Origin: Desulfuromonas sp. SDB
Lineage (GTDB): Bacteria; SDB-A
Length of the DNA: 64,000 nucleotides
Assembly (NCBI GenBank): GCA_001412365.1
Contig: LKUE01000319.1
Location: 1 to 64,000 of the forward strand
Reading direction: 5' to 3'
This document shows positions 26,477 to 35,016 of the stretch, one piece after another. The translations under genes were made by a program, and so were the position numbers. A model generated the notes under the pieces. The model worked only from the letters and a program-made list of their open reading frames with translations, ran no database searches and was not told the DNA's origin. Numbering within the stretch: position 1 is the first letter of the stretch; each line of letters begins with the position of its first letter.

Positions 26477-27243
26477 TATCAGTATTTCTATGTTTCTTAC
26501 TGCTGATTGTACCTGTCGCTATATTTCTGCGGTTTAAAGTACAATTAATAAAATCGCTGCTAAGCTCAGTAGCCAGGATGACTTTACAATTGTTCTTAGC
26601 GGGAGTGTATCTGCAGTTCATTTTCCGGTGGAACAATGTTTTTATCAATATATTGTGGCTGATGATCATGGTCACTGCGGCTACCATAACTGTATTGAGA
26701 TCAACTAATTTAAACATCCGAAAATTATTCCTCTCCATTTTCTGCTCTTTTCTGATTACAGTGATAGCGGTACTGGTTTATTTCAACTGGGTGGTGATAG
26801 GATTGGAAGTGATCTTCGATTCCCGTTATGTAATTGTGATCGGAGGGATGCTTTTGGGAAATTCACTCCGGGGGAGTATTGTAGGGCTGAATTCAATTTA
26901 CCAGCAGTTGAAAAAATCAGAATCCTGCTATCTTTACTGCCTGGCGGGAGGAGCAACTAAATTTGAAGCATTGATGCCTTATCTTCAGGACAGCTTAAAA
27001 TTTGCACTGATGCCCACCATCGCCTCCATGGCTACTATCGGACTGGTTCATCTTCCCGGAATGATGACTGGTCAAATCCTGGGGGGATCAAATCCCATGG
27101 TGGCAGTTAAATATCAGATTACCATCATGATCGCCATCTTTACCGTGACCAGTTTAAATGTGGTGCTGACTTTTCTGTTTTCCATCTACGCCAGTTTCAA
27201 CCGGTATGGGGTGATCAAGAAGGGTATCTGGAAAAATCATTGA
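26452..27243 (+). CDS. ABC permease, FetB/YbbM (UPF0014) family
   Basis: A 263-aa membrane protein with about seven hydrophobic segments. The UPF0014 signature is clear: MLLGNSLRGSIVGLN, GATKFEALMPYLQDSLKFALMPT, and LPGMMTGQILGGSNP. It pairs with the overlapping ATPase gene. Known members (FetAB) export iron or related metals. No metal-binding or regulatory gene was seen nearby. ATG 26452 lies inside the upstream gene, a usual coupling arrangement. Confidence 0.88.
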   Translation: MGAKDISLISVFLCFLLLIVPVAIFLRFKVQLIKSLLSSVARMTLQLFLAGVYLQFIFRWNNVFINILWLMIMVTAATITVLRSTNLNIRKLFLSIFCSFLITVIAVLVYFNWVVIGLEVIFDSRYVIVIGGMLLGNSLRGSIVGLNSIYQQLKKSESCYLYCLAGGATKFEALMPYLQDSLKFALMPTIASMATIGLVHLPGMMTGQILGGSNPMVAVKYQITIMIAIFTVTSLNVVLTFLFSIYASFNRYGVIKKGIWKNH

Positions 27244-27253
27244 CTTCGTAGTA

Positions 27254-27262
27254 CCCCCCCCC
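27254..27262. repeat. C9 homopolymer run
   Basis: Nine consecutive C directly after the permease gene (stop ends 27243). With the C-rich repeats that follow it makes the region strongly strand-biased; the minus strand has several G-runs. Confidence 0.6.
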
Positions 27263-27270
27263 AGTTAAGT

Positions 27271-27320
27271 AACCACAGAAGACACGGTTCCCCCCTCCCC
27301 ACCATTAATGAACACAAAGC
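27271..27320. repeat. Tandem 50-bp repeat, copy 1
   Basis: A 50-bp unit that starts ACCACAGA, carries a CCCCCCTCCCC tract, and ends AACACAAAGC. It differs from copy 2 by one base. It resembles the CACAGAG/CTTTGTG repeat family found upstream of ddl. It lies in the 308-nt gap before the symporter gene. Confidence 0.7.
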
Positions 27321-27346
27321 ACCCCTCATCCCCGCCTATTAGAATA

Positions 27347-27396
27347 AACCACAGAGGACACGGTTCCCCCCTCCCCACCATTAATGAACACAAAGC
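27347..27396. repeat. Tandem 50-bp repeat, copy 2
   Basis: Identical to copy 1 except for one base (AGAG in place of AGAA near the left end). Copies start 76 nt apart. The near identity suggests recent duplication. Non-coding. Confidence 0.7.
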
Positions 27397-27428
27397 CCCC
27401 CTCCACTCCGGATAAGAGGATAGGATTA

Positions 27429-27447
27429 ACCTGCCTTAGTGGCAGGT
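27429..27447. other. Small hairpin before the symporter gene
   Basis: ACCTGCC and GGCAGGT form a perfect 7-bp stem around a 5-nt loop. No T-run follows, so it is probably not a terminator. CCGGATA occurs on both sides of it as a direct repeat. Function unknown. Confidence 0.35.
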
Positions 27448-27501
27448 AAACCGGATAGAAAAAGAGTACAATAATCAGGTGTAAAAATCATAAGTCTGTT
27501 T

Positions 27502-27507
27502 TATAAT
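27502..27507 (+). promoter_or_regulatory. Candidate -10 element of the symporter promoter
   Basis: A perfect TATAAT 45 nt before the symporter ATG. No good -35 is found at 16-18 nt spacing (TGTAAA-like at best), so an activator may be needed or this may be chance in AT-rich DNA. Confidence 0.4.
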
Positions 27508-27551
27508 CTTTGTTTTTAAGATAATTTAAATAAATAAAAAAATAATAAGAT

Positions 27552-29081
27552 ATGTTAGCCTGGCAGGATTATATTGTTCTAGCCGGTTATGCCGCAGTAA
27601 TTGTTACCATTGGCATTATCACCGGCAGAAAAGAAAAAAATATAACCGACTACTTCCTGGGGGGCAGGTCGATGCCCTGGTGGTCGGTAATGATTTCTAT
27701 TTATGCTACTGCCTTATCTGCGCTTACTTTCATTGGAGTTCCGGGAGCAGCATTTAAGGGAGATTTTCATTATCTCCAACTGGGATTCGGGGATTTAGTG
27801 GGTCGGATCCTGATTTCATTTATCCTGTTGAAACCATATTATAAACATCAAGTTACCACCGTATATGAACTGCTGGATAAGAGATTTGGTAAATTTTCCC
27901 GGGGCTCTGGAACACTGTTCTTTCTGGTAACCAGACTTTTAGCCAGTGGAGTAAGACTGGCTGGTTGTGCTATCGCCCTTTCAGTGATATTTAGTATTCC
28001 CATGAATCTAGCCATAGTGATCATCGGACTGGTTGCCCTGGCTTATACATCGGTGGGAGGAATAAAGGCGGTTATCTGGACGGATACCTTGCAGTTTTTA
28101 TTATTTATTGCCGCTGCCACTGTGGTTATCTGGTTGTCGGTAAATTCTCTGCCCGGAGGTTTTTCTGAATTTATTCAAGTGGGACAGCAATTTTCCAAAT
28201 TTAAGATTTTTCATATATCCTTTAATCCGGCTAGCCAGGATTTCTGGCTTAATTTATCCAATCCCCAGTCCTTTATTGCCGGATTTTTATTTGGCGCATT
28301 TACCACCTTTGCCGCATTGGGTACAGATCAGGATTTGGTGCAGAGAATGCTGACCTGTAAAAAGGTAACCCAGAGTCAAATTGCCCTGATTTTTTCAGGA
28401 TTGTTGAATTTCCCGGTAACTCTTCTGTTTTTATCAGTGGGAGCAGGTTTATTTGTGTTTTTTAAAATCAATCCTGATCCGGTAGTTACTGATTTTGTAG
28501 CCCAGGGAAAAACAGATTACATCTTCCCCTATTTTATAAAGACCTTTCTCTCTCCGGGAATCAAAGGTCTGCTAATTGCCGGATTGCTGGCGGCAGCAAT
28601 GTCATCACTGGATTCTGCAATTAATGCCCTGGCTTCCACTGCCTATGTGGACATTTACACTGCTTTTATGAATAAAAAAGCGGATCCCGCTAAAGCGGTG
28701 AGGGTTTCCAGAATTCTGGTAGCAGGTTTTTCAGTCATTCTCATCGGAATTGCAGTGATGTTCAGCAATACCGAATCAATTTTATGGCTGGGTTTTAAAA
28801 TTGTAGGCTATACTTACGGGGCAATGCTGGGGATATTTTTACTGGCAGTGCTGACCAGAACCAGGGGAAATGACTGGGTAAATGCGGCAATTATGGTCAG
28901 CAGTGTGCTGGTGGTGTTGTTTTTCACTTCAGAATCAGCAGGAATTTTGACCGGGGTGAGGAGAGTAATGCTAACTCCTCTGGGCATTGATAAAATTGCC
29001 TGGCCCTGGGCAATTATAATGGGTACGGGATGGACTTTTGGATGGGGATTGTTGTTTAAAACCGGTAAAAATTTCAATTGA
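27552..29081 (+). CDS. Sodium:solute symporter family protein
   Basis: A 509-aa inner-membrane transporter with about 13 hydrophobic segments. It shows the SSS features: DYFLGGRSMPWWSV near the N-terminus, a core IKAVIWTDTLQ, and GLLAAAMSSLDSAINALAS. These proteins couple Na+ entry to uptake of sugars, amino acids, vitamins or iodide. Substrate cannot be decided. It appears to have its own promoter region with repeats upstream, and rnhC follows 6 nt later. Confidence 0.88.
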   Translation: MLAWQDYIVLAGYAAVIVTIGIITGRKEKNITDYFLGGRSMPWWSVMISIYATALSALTFIGVPGAAFKGDFHYLQLGFGDLVGRILISFILLKPYYKHQVTTVYELLDKRFGKFSRGSGTLFFLVTRLLASGVRLAGCAIALSVIFSIPMNLAIVIIGLVALAYTSVGGIKAVIWTDTLQFLLFIAAATVVIWLSVNSLPGGFSEFIQVGQQFSKFKIFHISFNPASQDFWLNLSNPQSFIAGFLFGAFTTFAALGTDQDLVQRMLTCKKVTQSQIALIFSGLLNFPVTLLFLSVGAGLFVFFKINPDPVVTDFVAQGKTDYIFPYFIKTFLSPGIKGLLIAGLLAAAMSSLDSAINALASTAYVDIYTAFMNKKADPAKAVRVSRILVAGFSVILIGIAVMFSNTESILWLGFKIVGYTYGAMLGIFLLAVLTRTRGNDWVNAAIMVSSVLVVLFFTSESAGILTGVRRVMLTPLGIDKIAWPWAIIMGTGWTFGWGLLFKTGKNFN

Positions 29082-29087
29082 AAAGCG

Positions 29088-30023
29088 ATGAATGAATTAC
29101 AAAAAACACTGAATAATATAAAAAAGATATTAAAAATTAATCATGTGAACATCAAAGAAATTAAACAAATTAATCATGGATTTCAGCTCAAACTTGATCA
29201 TCCCCAGCTTACCGGACATCTTCGAATATATTCAGGCAGAAAGGGAATCCGCATTGATCAGAGTCAGTTAAAGTCAATTCCCGGAACCGAAATTGCTGAC
29301 ATCCTTAAAACAGCACTAAATCTGAAAGATATTCCGGAGACAGAAAAAAATCAAGCTTTCGGCGGCAGTATAATCGGATGCGATGAATCTGGAAAAGGAG
29401 ACTACTTCGGACCACTGGTTTGCGCTGCAGTTTTTGTTGACAAGAACTTAGAACAACAATGGAAAGAATTTTCCATTGAGGACAGTAAAAACCTTAGCGA
29501 TAGTAAAAACTATCAAATTGGTCAGATGATGTTAAGCCTTTATAAAGATTTTGTTGAAATAGCTGAACTGTGGCCAGCTGAATATAACCGACAATATAAT
29601 CAGATGAAAAAACAGCATTTAAATCTCAATCATTTACTAGCCCGTTTACATTCTCAAGCAATTTTGAAGTTAGCGGACAGACACCCACCGGATACAGTTA
29701 TAATTGATCAATTTTCAAAACAATCCTTATTTAATTTGCCATCAGCCGGTTTTTCTAAAACTTTAAAAATAATTGAAATAACCCGAGCAGAAAAATATAT
29801 GGCGGTAGCAGCAGCATCAGTAATAGCCAGATATCGTTATCTGACTGTATTAGATGAACTATCCAGTTGCTACAACCTTACTTTCCCCAAGGGAGCAGGA
29901 AGAAAAGTTGAAAAATTTGCCCAAAATTTTGTGCAGAAACACAGCCGGAAAAAACTAAATGAAGTAGCTAAGGTGCATTTTAAAACCACTAGTAAAATAG
30001 ATGTTCTGGAATTTGATTGCTAA
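29088..30023 (+). CDS. rnhC: Ribonuclease HIII
   Basis: Degrades RNA in RNA-DNA hybrids. It is 311 aa. The first ~85 residues form the small TBP-like substrate-binding domain typical of HIII (absent from HII). The catalytic DEDE set starts in GCDESGKGDYFGPL and continues in TVIIDQFS; a helix AEKYMAVAAASVIARYRYL follows. ATG 29088 is used with a weak site (AAAAGCG). An HD hydrolase follows. Confidence 0.9.
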   Translation: MNELQKTLNNIKKILKINHVNIKEIKQINHGFQLKLDHPQLTGHLRIYSGRKGIRIDQSQLKSIPGTEIADILKTALNLKDIPETEKNQAFGGSIIGCDESGKGDYFGPLVCAAVFVDKNLEQQWKEFSIEDSKNLSDSKNYQIGQMMLSLYKDFVEIAELWPAEYNRQYNQMKKQHLNLNHLLARLHSQAILKLADRHPPDTVIIDQFSKQSLFNLPSAGFSKTLKIIEITRAEKYMAVAAASVIARYRYLTVLDELSSCYNLTFPKGAGRKVEKFAQNFVQKHSRKKLNEVAKVHFKTTSKIDVLEFDC

Positions 30024-30048
30024 CTGAAAATACTGAAGGGGATTGATA

Positions 30049-30657
30049 ATGGAAATTAATTTCAAAGAAATTGTTGAAAATGACCGTCTATTAAAGCAGA
30101 TAAATTTTATAATTGAACTGGATAAATTAAAAAGCATTTTTCGCCAGAGTTACCTTTCCCACTCAAAACGTCATGAGAATGATGCCGAACATTCCTGGCA
30201 TATAGCGGTTATGGCTATCCTGTTAGCTGAACATAGTTCTGTTTTAAACAAAGATCCTGATTTATTGAAAGTAGTCAAAATGCTGCTAATTCATGATATA
30301 GTTGAAATTGACGCTGGTGACACCTATTGCTATGATGAAATTGGAAATGCACATAAAGAACAAAGGGAATTAAAAGCAGCAGCACGGATATTTAATATTT
30401 TACCTGAAGATCAAAGTCAGGAATTATTTGATTTATGGCAGGAATTTGAGCAGCAAGTAACTCCTGAGGCGGTATTTGCGGCTAGTTTGGATCGGATTCA
30501 GCCGATTATTTTAAATTTTCTTTCTGCAGGTAAGTCTTGGAAAGAGCATGATATAACTCCTGATATGATTTTAAAAAGAAATTCAATTATTGAAAAAGGG
30601 TCTCCTGCTCTGTGGAATATGGTGAAAAATATTTTAAAAATATTTTTTAATAGATAA
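30049..30657 (+). CDS. HD-domain hydrolase (YfbR-like 5'-nucleotidase family)
   Basis: A 202-aa metal-dependent phosphohydrolase. The HD motif set is seen in HENDAEHSWH, then LIHDIVEIDAGDT. The size and sequence fit the YfbR/PF13023 group that dephosphorylates deoxyribonucleoside monophosphates. ATG 30049 is preferred over the in-frame TTG at 30043 because AAGGGG is better spaced. It sits between rnhC and purA, consistent with a nucleotide role. Confidence 0.82.
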   Translation: MEINFKEIVENDRLLKQINFIIELDKLKSIFRQSYLSHSKRHENDAEHSWHIAVMAILLAEHSSVLNKDPDLLKVVKMLLIHDIVEIDAGDTYCYDEIGNAHKEQRELKAAARIFNILPEDQSQELFDLWQEFEQQVTPEAVFAASLDRIQPIILNFLSAGKSWKEHDITPDMILKRNSIIEKGSPALWNMVKNILKIFFNR

Positions 30658-30713
30658 GTTTGAAGTTTATCAGCTTAGTTTTAATTTATTACTGAGAAAA
30701 GGAGTTGGATGCA

Positions 30714-31991
30714 ATGTCAGTAACTGCTGTGGTCGGAGCAAATTGGGGAGATGAAGGAAAAGGTAAAATGACAGATTACCTGGCTCAGAAATCAGATATT
30801 GTAGTAAGATTTCAGGGTGGTAATAATGCCGGTCATACTATCATAAATAAATTTGGTAAATTTGCCCTCCATCTTCTTCCTTCCGGAATATTTTATCCCC
30901 ATGTAACCAATATTCTGGGACCAGGCATTGCTCTGAATATACAAGCATTTTTTGATGAGTTAAATTCCCTCCTAAACAGAGATATTCCCAAGCCAAAAAT
31001 CTATATTTCAAATCGAGCCCAGATATTGATGCCCTACCACCTGCTCTTCGACCAACTGGAGGAACAAAGGCTTGCCGATAAGAAATTTGGCTCAACTAAG
31101 TCGGGAATAGCTCCTTTTTATGCAGATAAGTATCACAAAATCGGAATTTCAGTCTCCCACCTGGAGCATCCAGAATACCTGCGAGAACGGTTGGAATCAA
31201 TAATTCAGCCCAAAAATGTAATTTTAAAACATCTGTACAATCATCCTCCATTATCCCCCCAGGAAATTTACCAGCAGCTCATGAGTTTTAAACCGCAGCT
31301 TGACCCACTGATAATTGATACCCAGAAGTTATTTTACCAAGCCCTTAAGCAAAATAAATCAATACTAATAGAGGGGCAGCTGGGAGCATTGAGAGATCCG
31401 GATCATGGAATTTATCCATATTCAACTTCATCTTCTCCTCTTGCCGGATATGCCTCGGTGGGAGCAGGAATCCCCCCTTATCAAATCAACCAGGTGATAG
31501 GGGTGGTCAAAGCCTATTCCACCTGTGTGGGGGCAGGTCCCTTGGTCACTGAATTATTTGGAGAACAGGCAGATCAACTCAGAAATAAGGGGGGAGACAG
31601 CGGGGAATATGGAGCAACCACAGGAAGACCGAGAAGAGTGGGGTGGTTTGATGCCGTGGCTACAAGATACGGATGCAGGGTACAAGGAGCTACCGAAGTG
31701 GCGTTAACTCTTGTGGATGTTTTGGGTTACCTGGAGGAGATAAAAATTTGCACCGGCTATGATATTCAGGGAACGGTAACTGATGATTTTCCTGCCACTA
31801 TCCATTTAGATAAAGCTGCTCCGGTTTATCAATCGTTCCAAGGATGGAAAGAGGACATCTCCTCAATCAGGGATTATAAAAAACTTCCAACATCCTGCCG
31901 GGATTATGTCGGCTTTATTCAGGATTATCTGGGAATTCCCATAAAATGGATTTCAGTAGGACCTCACCGGGAAAATCTTATTAAAATTTAA
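30714..31991 (+). CDS. purA: Adenylosuccinate synthetase
   Basis: First committed step from IMP to AMP (GTP-dependent). It is 425 aa from ATG 30714; AAAAGGAG lies 9 nt before it. The GDEGKGKMTDYLAQ P-loop, NNAGHTI, GTTGRPRRVGWFD and the C-terminal SVGPHRENLI motifs are diagnostic. purB, its pathway partner, is on the other strand at 58-59 kb. Confidence 0.97.
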   Translation: MSVTAVVGANWGDEGKGKMTDYLAQKSDIVVRFQGGNNAGHTIINKFGKFALHLLPSGIFYPHVTNILGPGIALNIQAFFDELNSLLNRDIPKPKIYISNRAQILMPYHLLFDQLEEQRLADKKFGSTKSGIAPFYADKYHKIGISVSHLEHPEYLRERLESIIQPKNVILKHLYNHPPLSPQEIYQQLMSFKPQLDPLIIDTQKLFYQALKQNKSILIEGQLGALRDPDHGIYPYSTSSSPLAGYASVGAGIPPYQINQVIGVVKAYSTCVGAGPLVTELFGEQADQLRNKGGDSGEYGATTGRPRRVGWFDAVATRYGCRVQGATEVALTLVDVLGYLEEIKICTGYDIQGTVTDDFPATIHLDKAAPVYQSFQGWKEDISSIRDYKKLPTSCRDYVGFIQDYLGIPIKWISVGPHRENLIKI

Positions 31992-32004
31992 ACAGGGAGT
32001 CAAC

Positions 32005-32820
32005 ATGAGTTCAGTTAGTTTTAAACGAAAACCAGTCAATTTAGCAGGCAGCCGGGTAGAGATTGGAGATAGTGCCCCACCGTTTAAAGCAATCAGCAAT
32101 GATCTGAAATTATTTAAATTAACTGACTTAACTTCTGCTTATAAAATTATTACCAGTTTCCCCTCCCTGGATACTCCGGTTTGCGACCTGCAAGTAAAAC
32201 AATTCAATCAGGATGCTGCTGAATTATCCGATGAAGTAACCGTGGTGGGGATAAGCAAAGACCTTCCCTTTGCCCAGCAGAGGTTTTGTTCCATGAATGA
32301 AATTAAAAATGTTCAGGTGGTATCAGATTACCGGTTTACTTCCTTCGGCTATCATTATGGAGTTTTAATCGAGGAACTTAATCTCTTAGCCCGTACTGTT
32401 TTTATCCTGGATTCTAAAAATATAATTAGATACATTCAGATAGTAGATGAAATTACCCATCAGCCTGATTACCAGGATGTTCTAGACAAATTAAATGAGA
32501 TTATTTCTCAAACAAAGGAATCTGCCGACGCGGCAGCTTCTTCCGTTCCATTAAATAATATTCAGGATATTACCGGGCAATTTAAACGTTGGGAATTAAG
32601 CGACAATTTTAAAATAAAAGCTACTTTTATTTTGCCTCCTTCTAAATCACCCCGTTTTATGGTTAAAGCAATTTTGGTGATATCCGAACAATATGAAATT
32701 CAACCTTTTATGACTTACCAGGAAGATAAATTAGTTCTGGAATTGTCTGATTTAAAGGAAGTTGAGATTAACCAAAATTTACTGAATTTTGTGAAAGCAG
32801 TTGACCGCCTTAAAATTTAA
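32005..32820 (+). CDS. Thiol peroxidase (Tpx) fused to a pterin-dehydratase-like C-terminal domain
   Basis: A 271-aa protein. Residues 1-172 are an atypical 2-Cys Tpx peroxiredoxin with peroxidatic Cys60 (SLDTPVCDLQ) and resolving Cys95 (FAQQRFCSM), at the positions of the E. coli enzyme. A linker (172-185) leads to an ~85-residue domain with the layout of a pterin-4a-carbinolamine dehydratase: Trp196, an aromatic strand, a long helix, a LVLELSD strand and a closing LLNFVKAVDRL helix. The catalytic HHP motif is IQP (232-234), so it is unlikely to be a dehydratase. Ordinary Tpx proteins are ~165 aa. Function of the extra domain is unknown. Confidence 0.75.
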   Translation: MSSVSFKRKPVNLAGSRVEIGDSAPPFKAISNDLKLFKLTDLTSAYKIITSFPSLDTPVCDLQVKQFNQDAAELSDEVTVVGISKDLPFAQQRFCSMNEIKNVQVVSDYRFTSFGYHYGVLIEELNLLARTVFILDSKNIIRYIQIVDEITHQPDYQDVLDKLNEIISQTKESADAAASSVPLNNIQDITGQFKRWELSDNFKIKATFILPPSKSPRFMVKAILVISEQYEIQPFMTYQEDKLVLELSDLKEVEINQNLLNFVKAVDRLKI

Positions 32821-32835
32821 CTGGATAAGATAAAT

Positions 32836-33468
32836 ATGGCTAAAACTCAGTGTTTCGATGATTATGTTGACCGATATGAACAGTGGTTTAAAGATTATTC
32901 CTGGGTTTATCAAACCGAATTAAACGCTCTTTCCTCCCTGAATATAGATAAGGGGGAGGGCATTGAAATCGGAACCGGGACCGGCTTATTTGCTCAGCCC
33001 CTGGGGATAAAATGGGGAGTGGAGCCTTCCCCGGAAATGCTCAAAATAGCTAAAAACAGGGGAGTTAATACAATCAGAGGTATAGCCGAGCAACTTCCTC
33101 TGAAAGCACAGAGTTTCGATGTGGTACTGCTGGTAACGGTAGTGTGTTTTTTAGATGATATAAATGCGGGGTTTAAGGAATGCCGGAGAATTTTAAAACC
33201 AGGGGGAAGGTTGGTGGTCGGTTTTGTAGATGCAGACAGCCCTCTGGGCAAACTGTATCAGAAATTCAAAAATGACAATGTTTTTTACCGTTTGGCTGAA
33301 TTTCAATCGGTTAACCGCATTGCCAAGATAATGCAAAATAATAAATTTAAGCTCATCTCGGTAAGGCAGACTGTATTCGGAGAATTAGATCAGATTAAGG
33401 ATATCCAGGAGTACCGATCCGGTCATGGAGAAGGAGGTTTTGCAGTAATGGAGGTTTCGCCTGTCTAA
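32836..33468 (+). CDS. Class I SAM-dependent methyltransferase
   Basis: A 210-aa protein with the Rossmann methyltransferase signature: motif I GIEIGTGTGLFA near residue 40, DVVLLVTVVCFL for motif II and ILKPGGRLVVGF for motif III. The substrate is unknown. It lies 15 nt after the peroxidase fusion and 2 nt before larE, so it is probably in the same operon as the lar genes. Confidence 0.82.
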   Translation: MAKTQCFDDYVDRYEQWFKDYSWVYQTELNALSSLNIDKGEGIEIGTGTGLFAQPLGIKWGVEPSPEMLKIAKNRGVNTIRGIAEQLPLKAQSFDVVLLVTVVCFLDDINAGFKECRRILKPGGRLVVGFVDADSPLGKLYQKFKNDNVFYRLAEFQSVNRIAKIMQNNKFKLISVRQTVFGELDQIKDIQEYRSGHGEGGFAVMEVSPV

Positions 33469-33470
33469 TT

Positions 33471-34256
33471 ATGGAACTTTATAATAAATACCGGCAGCTT
33501 AAAGCTCTATTTGAGCAGATGGATGGAGCAATAATTGCTTATTCGGGAGGAGTGGACAGCACCTTAGTGCTGAAAGCAGGGCTGGATGTTATTCCCCGCA
33601 GGATAATTCCCGTAATGATATTTTCCGATGCTCAACCACTCGTTCAGTGGCAACGGGCATCAGCTGTTGCCCATCATTTAGGAACCAGGCTGTTCTGTTT
33701 ACATTTAGATCCATTGTCATTACCCCAAGTTCAAGCTAATAACAACCGCCGGTGTTATTTCTGCAAAAAACTAATATTTGAAAATCTACGAAAACTTGCC
33801 CATTTGTTAAATATCCGGAATATCCTGGAAGGAACTAATGCTGATGACTTAAGGAGATACCGTCCGGGAAAGGATTGTTTAATTGAACTAAATGTCCGCA
33901 GTCCATTGGTGGAGACCAATTGGAGTTCACCGCAAATTAGAAAAATGCTGGAATTACTACACATCCCTAATTGGAACACTCCATCCCAATCTTGTCTGAT
34001 TACCCGTATTCCCTACGGGCAAAAACCTACTGCACAGAGAATGTGGAGGGTTGAACAAGCGGAGGAATATATCAGATCCCTGGGTATAGAGGTAGTCAGA
34101 GTTAGGGACCATGATCAGCTGGCTAGAATTGAAATATTAAGAGATGATTTTAATAAATTTTTTCATTATCAGATTTACTCGGAGATAAATACAAACTTGA
34201 AAAAAATTGGCTACAGTTATGTAACTGTGGATTTACAACCTTACCACCCATGGTAG
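33471..34256 (+). CDS. larE: LarE, sulfur insertion enzyme of nickel-pincer cofactor synthesis
   Basis: An ATP-pyrophosphatase-type sulfur transferase, 261 aa. The PP-loop is SGGVDST (about residues 24-30). A CYFCK segment is in the middle. Near residue 175, QSCLITRIPYG holds the Cys corresponding to the sacrificial sulfur donor of Lactobacillus LarE (Cys176). Only one Cys is present in this C-terminal part, so it looks like the sacrificial rather than the [4Fe-4S] type. It is followed by larB after 4 nt. Confidence 0.9.
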   Translation: MELYNKYRQLKALFEQMDGAIIAYSGGVDSTLVLKAGLDVIPRRIIPVMIFSDAQPLVQWQRASAVAHHLGTRLFCLHLDPLSLPQVQANNNRRCYFCKKLIFENLRKLAHLLNIRNILEGTNADDLRRYRPGKDCLIELNVRSPLVETNWSSPQIRKMLELLHIPNWNTPSQSCLITRIPYGQKPTAQRMWRVEQAEEYIRSLGIEVVRVRDHDQLARIEILRDDFNKFFHYQIYSEINTNLKKIGYSYVTVDLQPYHPW

Positions 34257-34260
34257 AGTT

Positions 34261-35016
34261 ATGAACCTTGATCTTTTAGAAAATATTTTACAGCAAGTGA
34301 GAGCAGGAAAATTACCGGTGGATAAAGCATTACAGGAATTATCAACATGGGGATACTTGGATCTTGGTTTTGCTAAATTAGATTTAGACAGACAGAGAAG
34401 AGTGGGCTTTCCGGAAGTGGTTTACGGCAAAGGTAAAACGGTTGATCAGATAATTGAAATAGTTAAATCGCTTTATCAACATCATTCCATGGCAGTGGTT
34501 ACCAAAGTTAATGAAGATATTGCCAGTTCACTAACTTCCTGCCAGCTTCCAGTGAAATATTACCATCAGGCAAAAATAATTTTAGTGGGTGAACCTAGAC
34601 CGGTAAAATCCCCTCCTGCGGTGGCGGTAATTACCGGGGGAACTGCAGATATACCTGTAGCTGAGGAAGCAGCAGTTATTTGTGAAATTTATGGGAATGA
34701 AGTGGTGAGAATATATGACGCAGGAGTTGCTGGCATTCACCGTTTAATCAATAATTTAGAAAAGATAAACCAGGCGGGAATTATCATTGTGGTAGCGGGG
34801 ATGGAAGGGGCATTGGGCAGCATTGTGGGCGGTCTGACTCCCCGTCCGGTAATTGCAGTTCCCACCAGTGTGGGATACGGAGCTAATTTTCATGGATTAG
34901 CTGCTCTGTTAACTATGCTGAATTCCTGTGCTCCGGGAGTGGCGGTAGTAAATATTGACAATGGTTTCGGAGCGGGAGTTTTTGCAGCCATGGTCAATCA
35001 AGGATTAGTTAAATGA
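34261..35016 (+). CDS. larB: LarB, nicotinic acid adenine dinucleotide carboxylase/hydrolase
   Basis: Carboxylates and hydrolyses nicotinic acid adenine dinucleotide, first step of the nickel-pincer nucleotide pathway. It is 251 aa. The C-terminal PurE-like domain has AVITGGTADIPVAEEAA, YDAGVAGIHRL, VVAGMEGALGSIVGGL and VGYGANFHGLAAL. The N-terminal ~100 residues are the LarB-specific extension. It overlaps larC by 4 nt. Confidence 0.93.
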   Translation: MNLDLLENILQQVRAGKLPVDKALQELSTWGYLDLGFAKLDLDRQRRVGFPEVVYGKGKTVDQIIEIVKSLYQHHSMAVVTKVNEDIASSLTSCQLPVKYYHQAKIILVGEPRPVKSPPAVAVITGGTADIPVAEEAAVICEIYGNEVVRIYDAGVAGIHRLINNLEKINQAGIIIVVAGMEGALGSIVGGLTPRPVIAVPTSVGYGANFHGLAALLTMLNSCAPGVAVVNIDNGFGAGVFAAMVNQGLVK

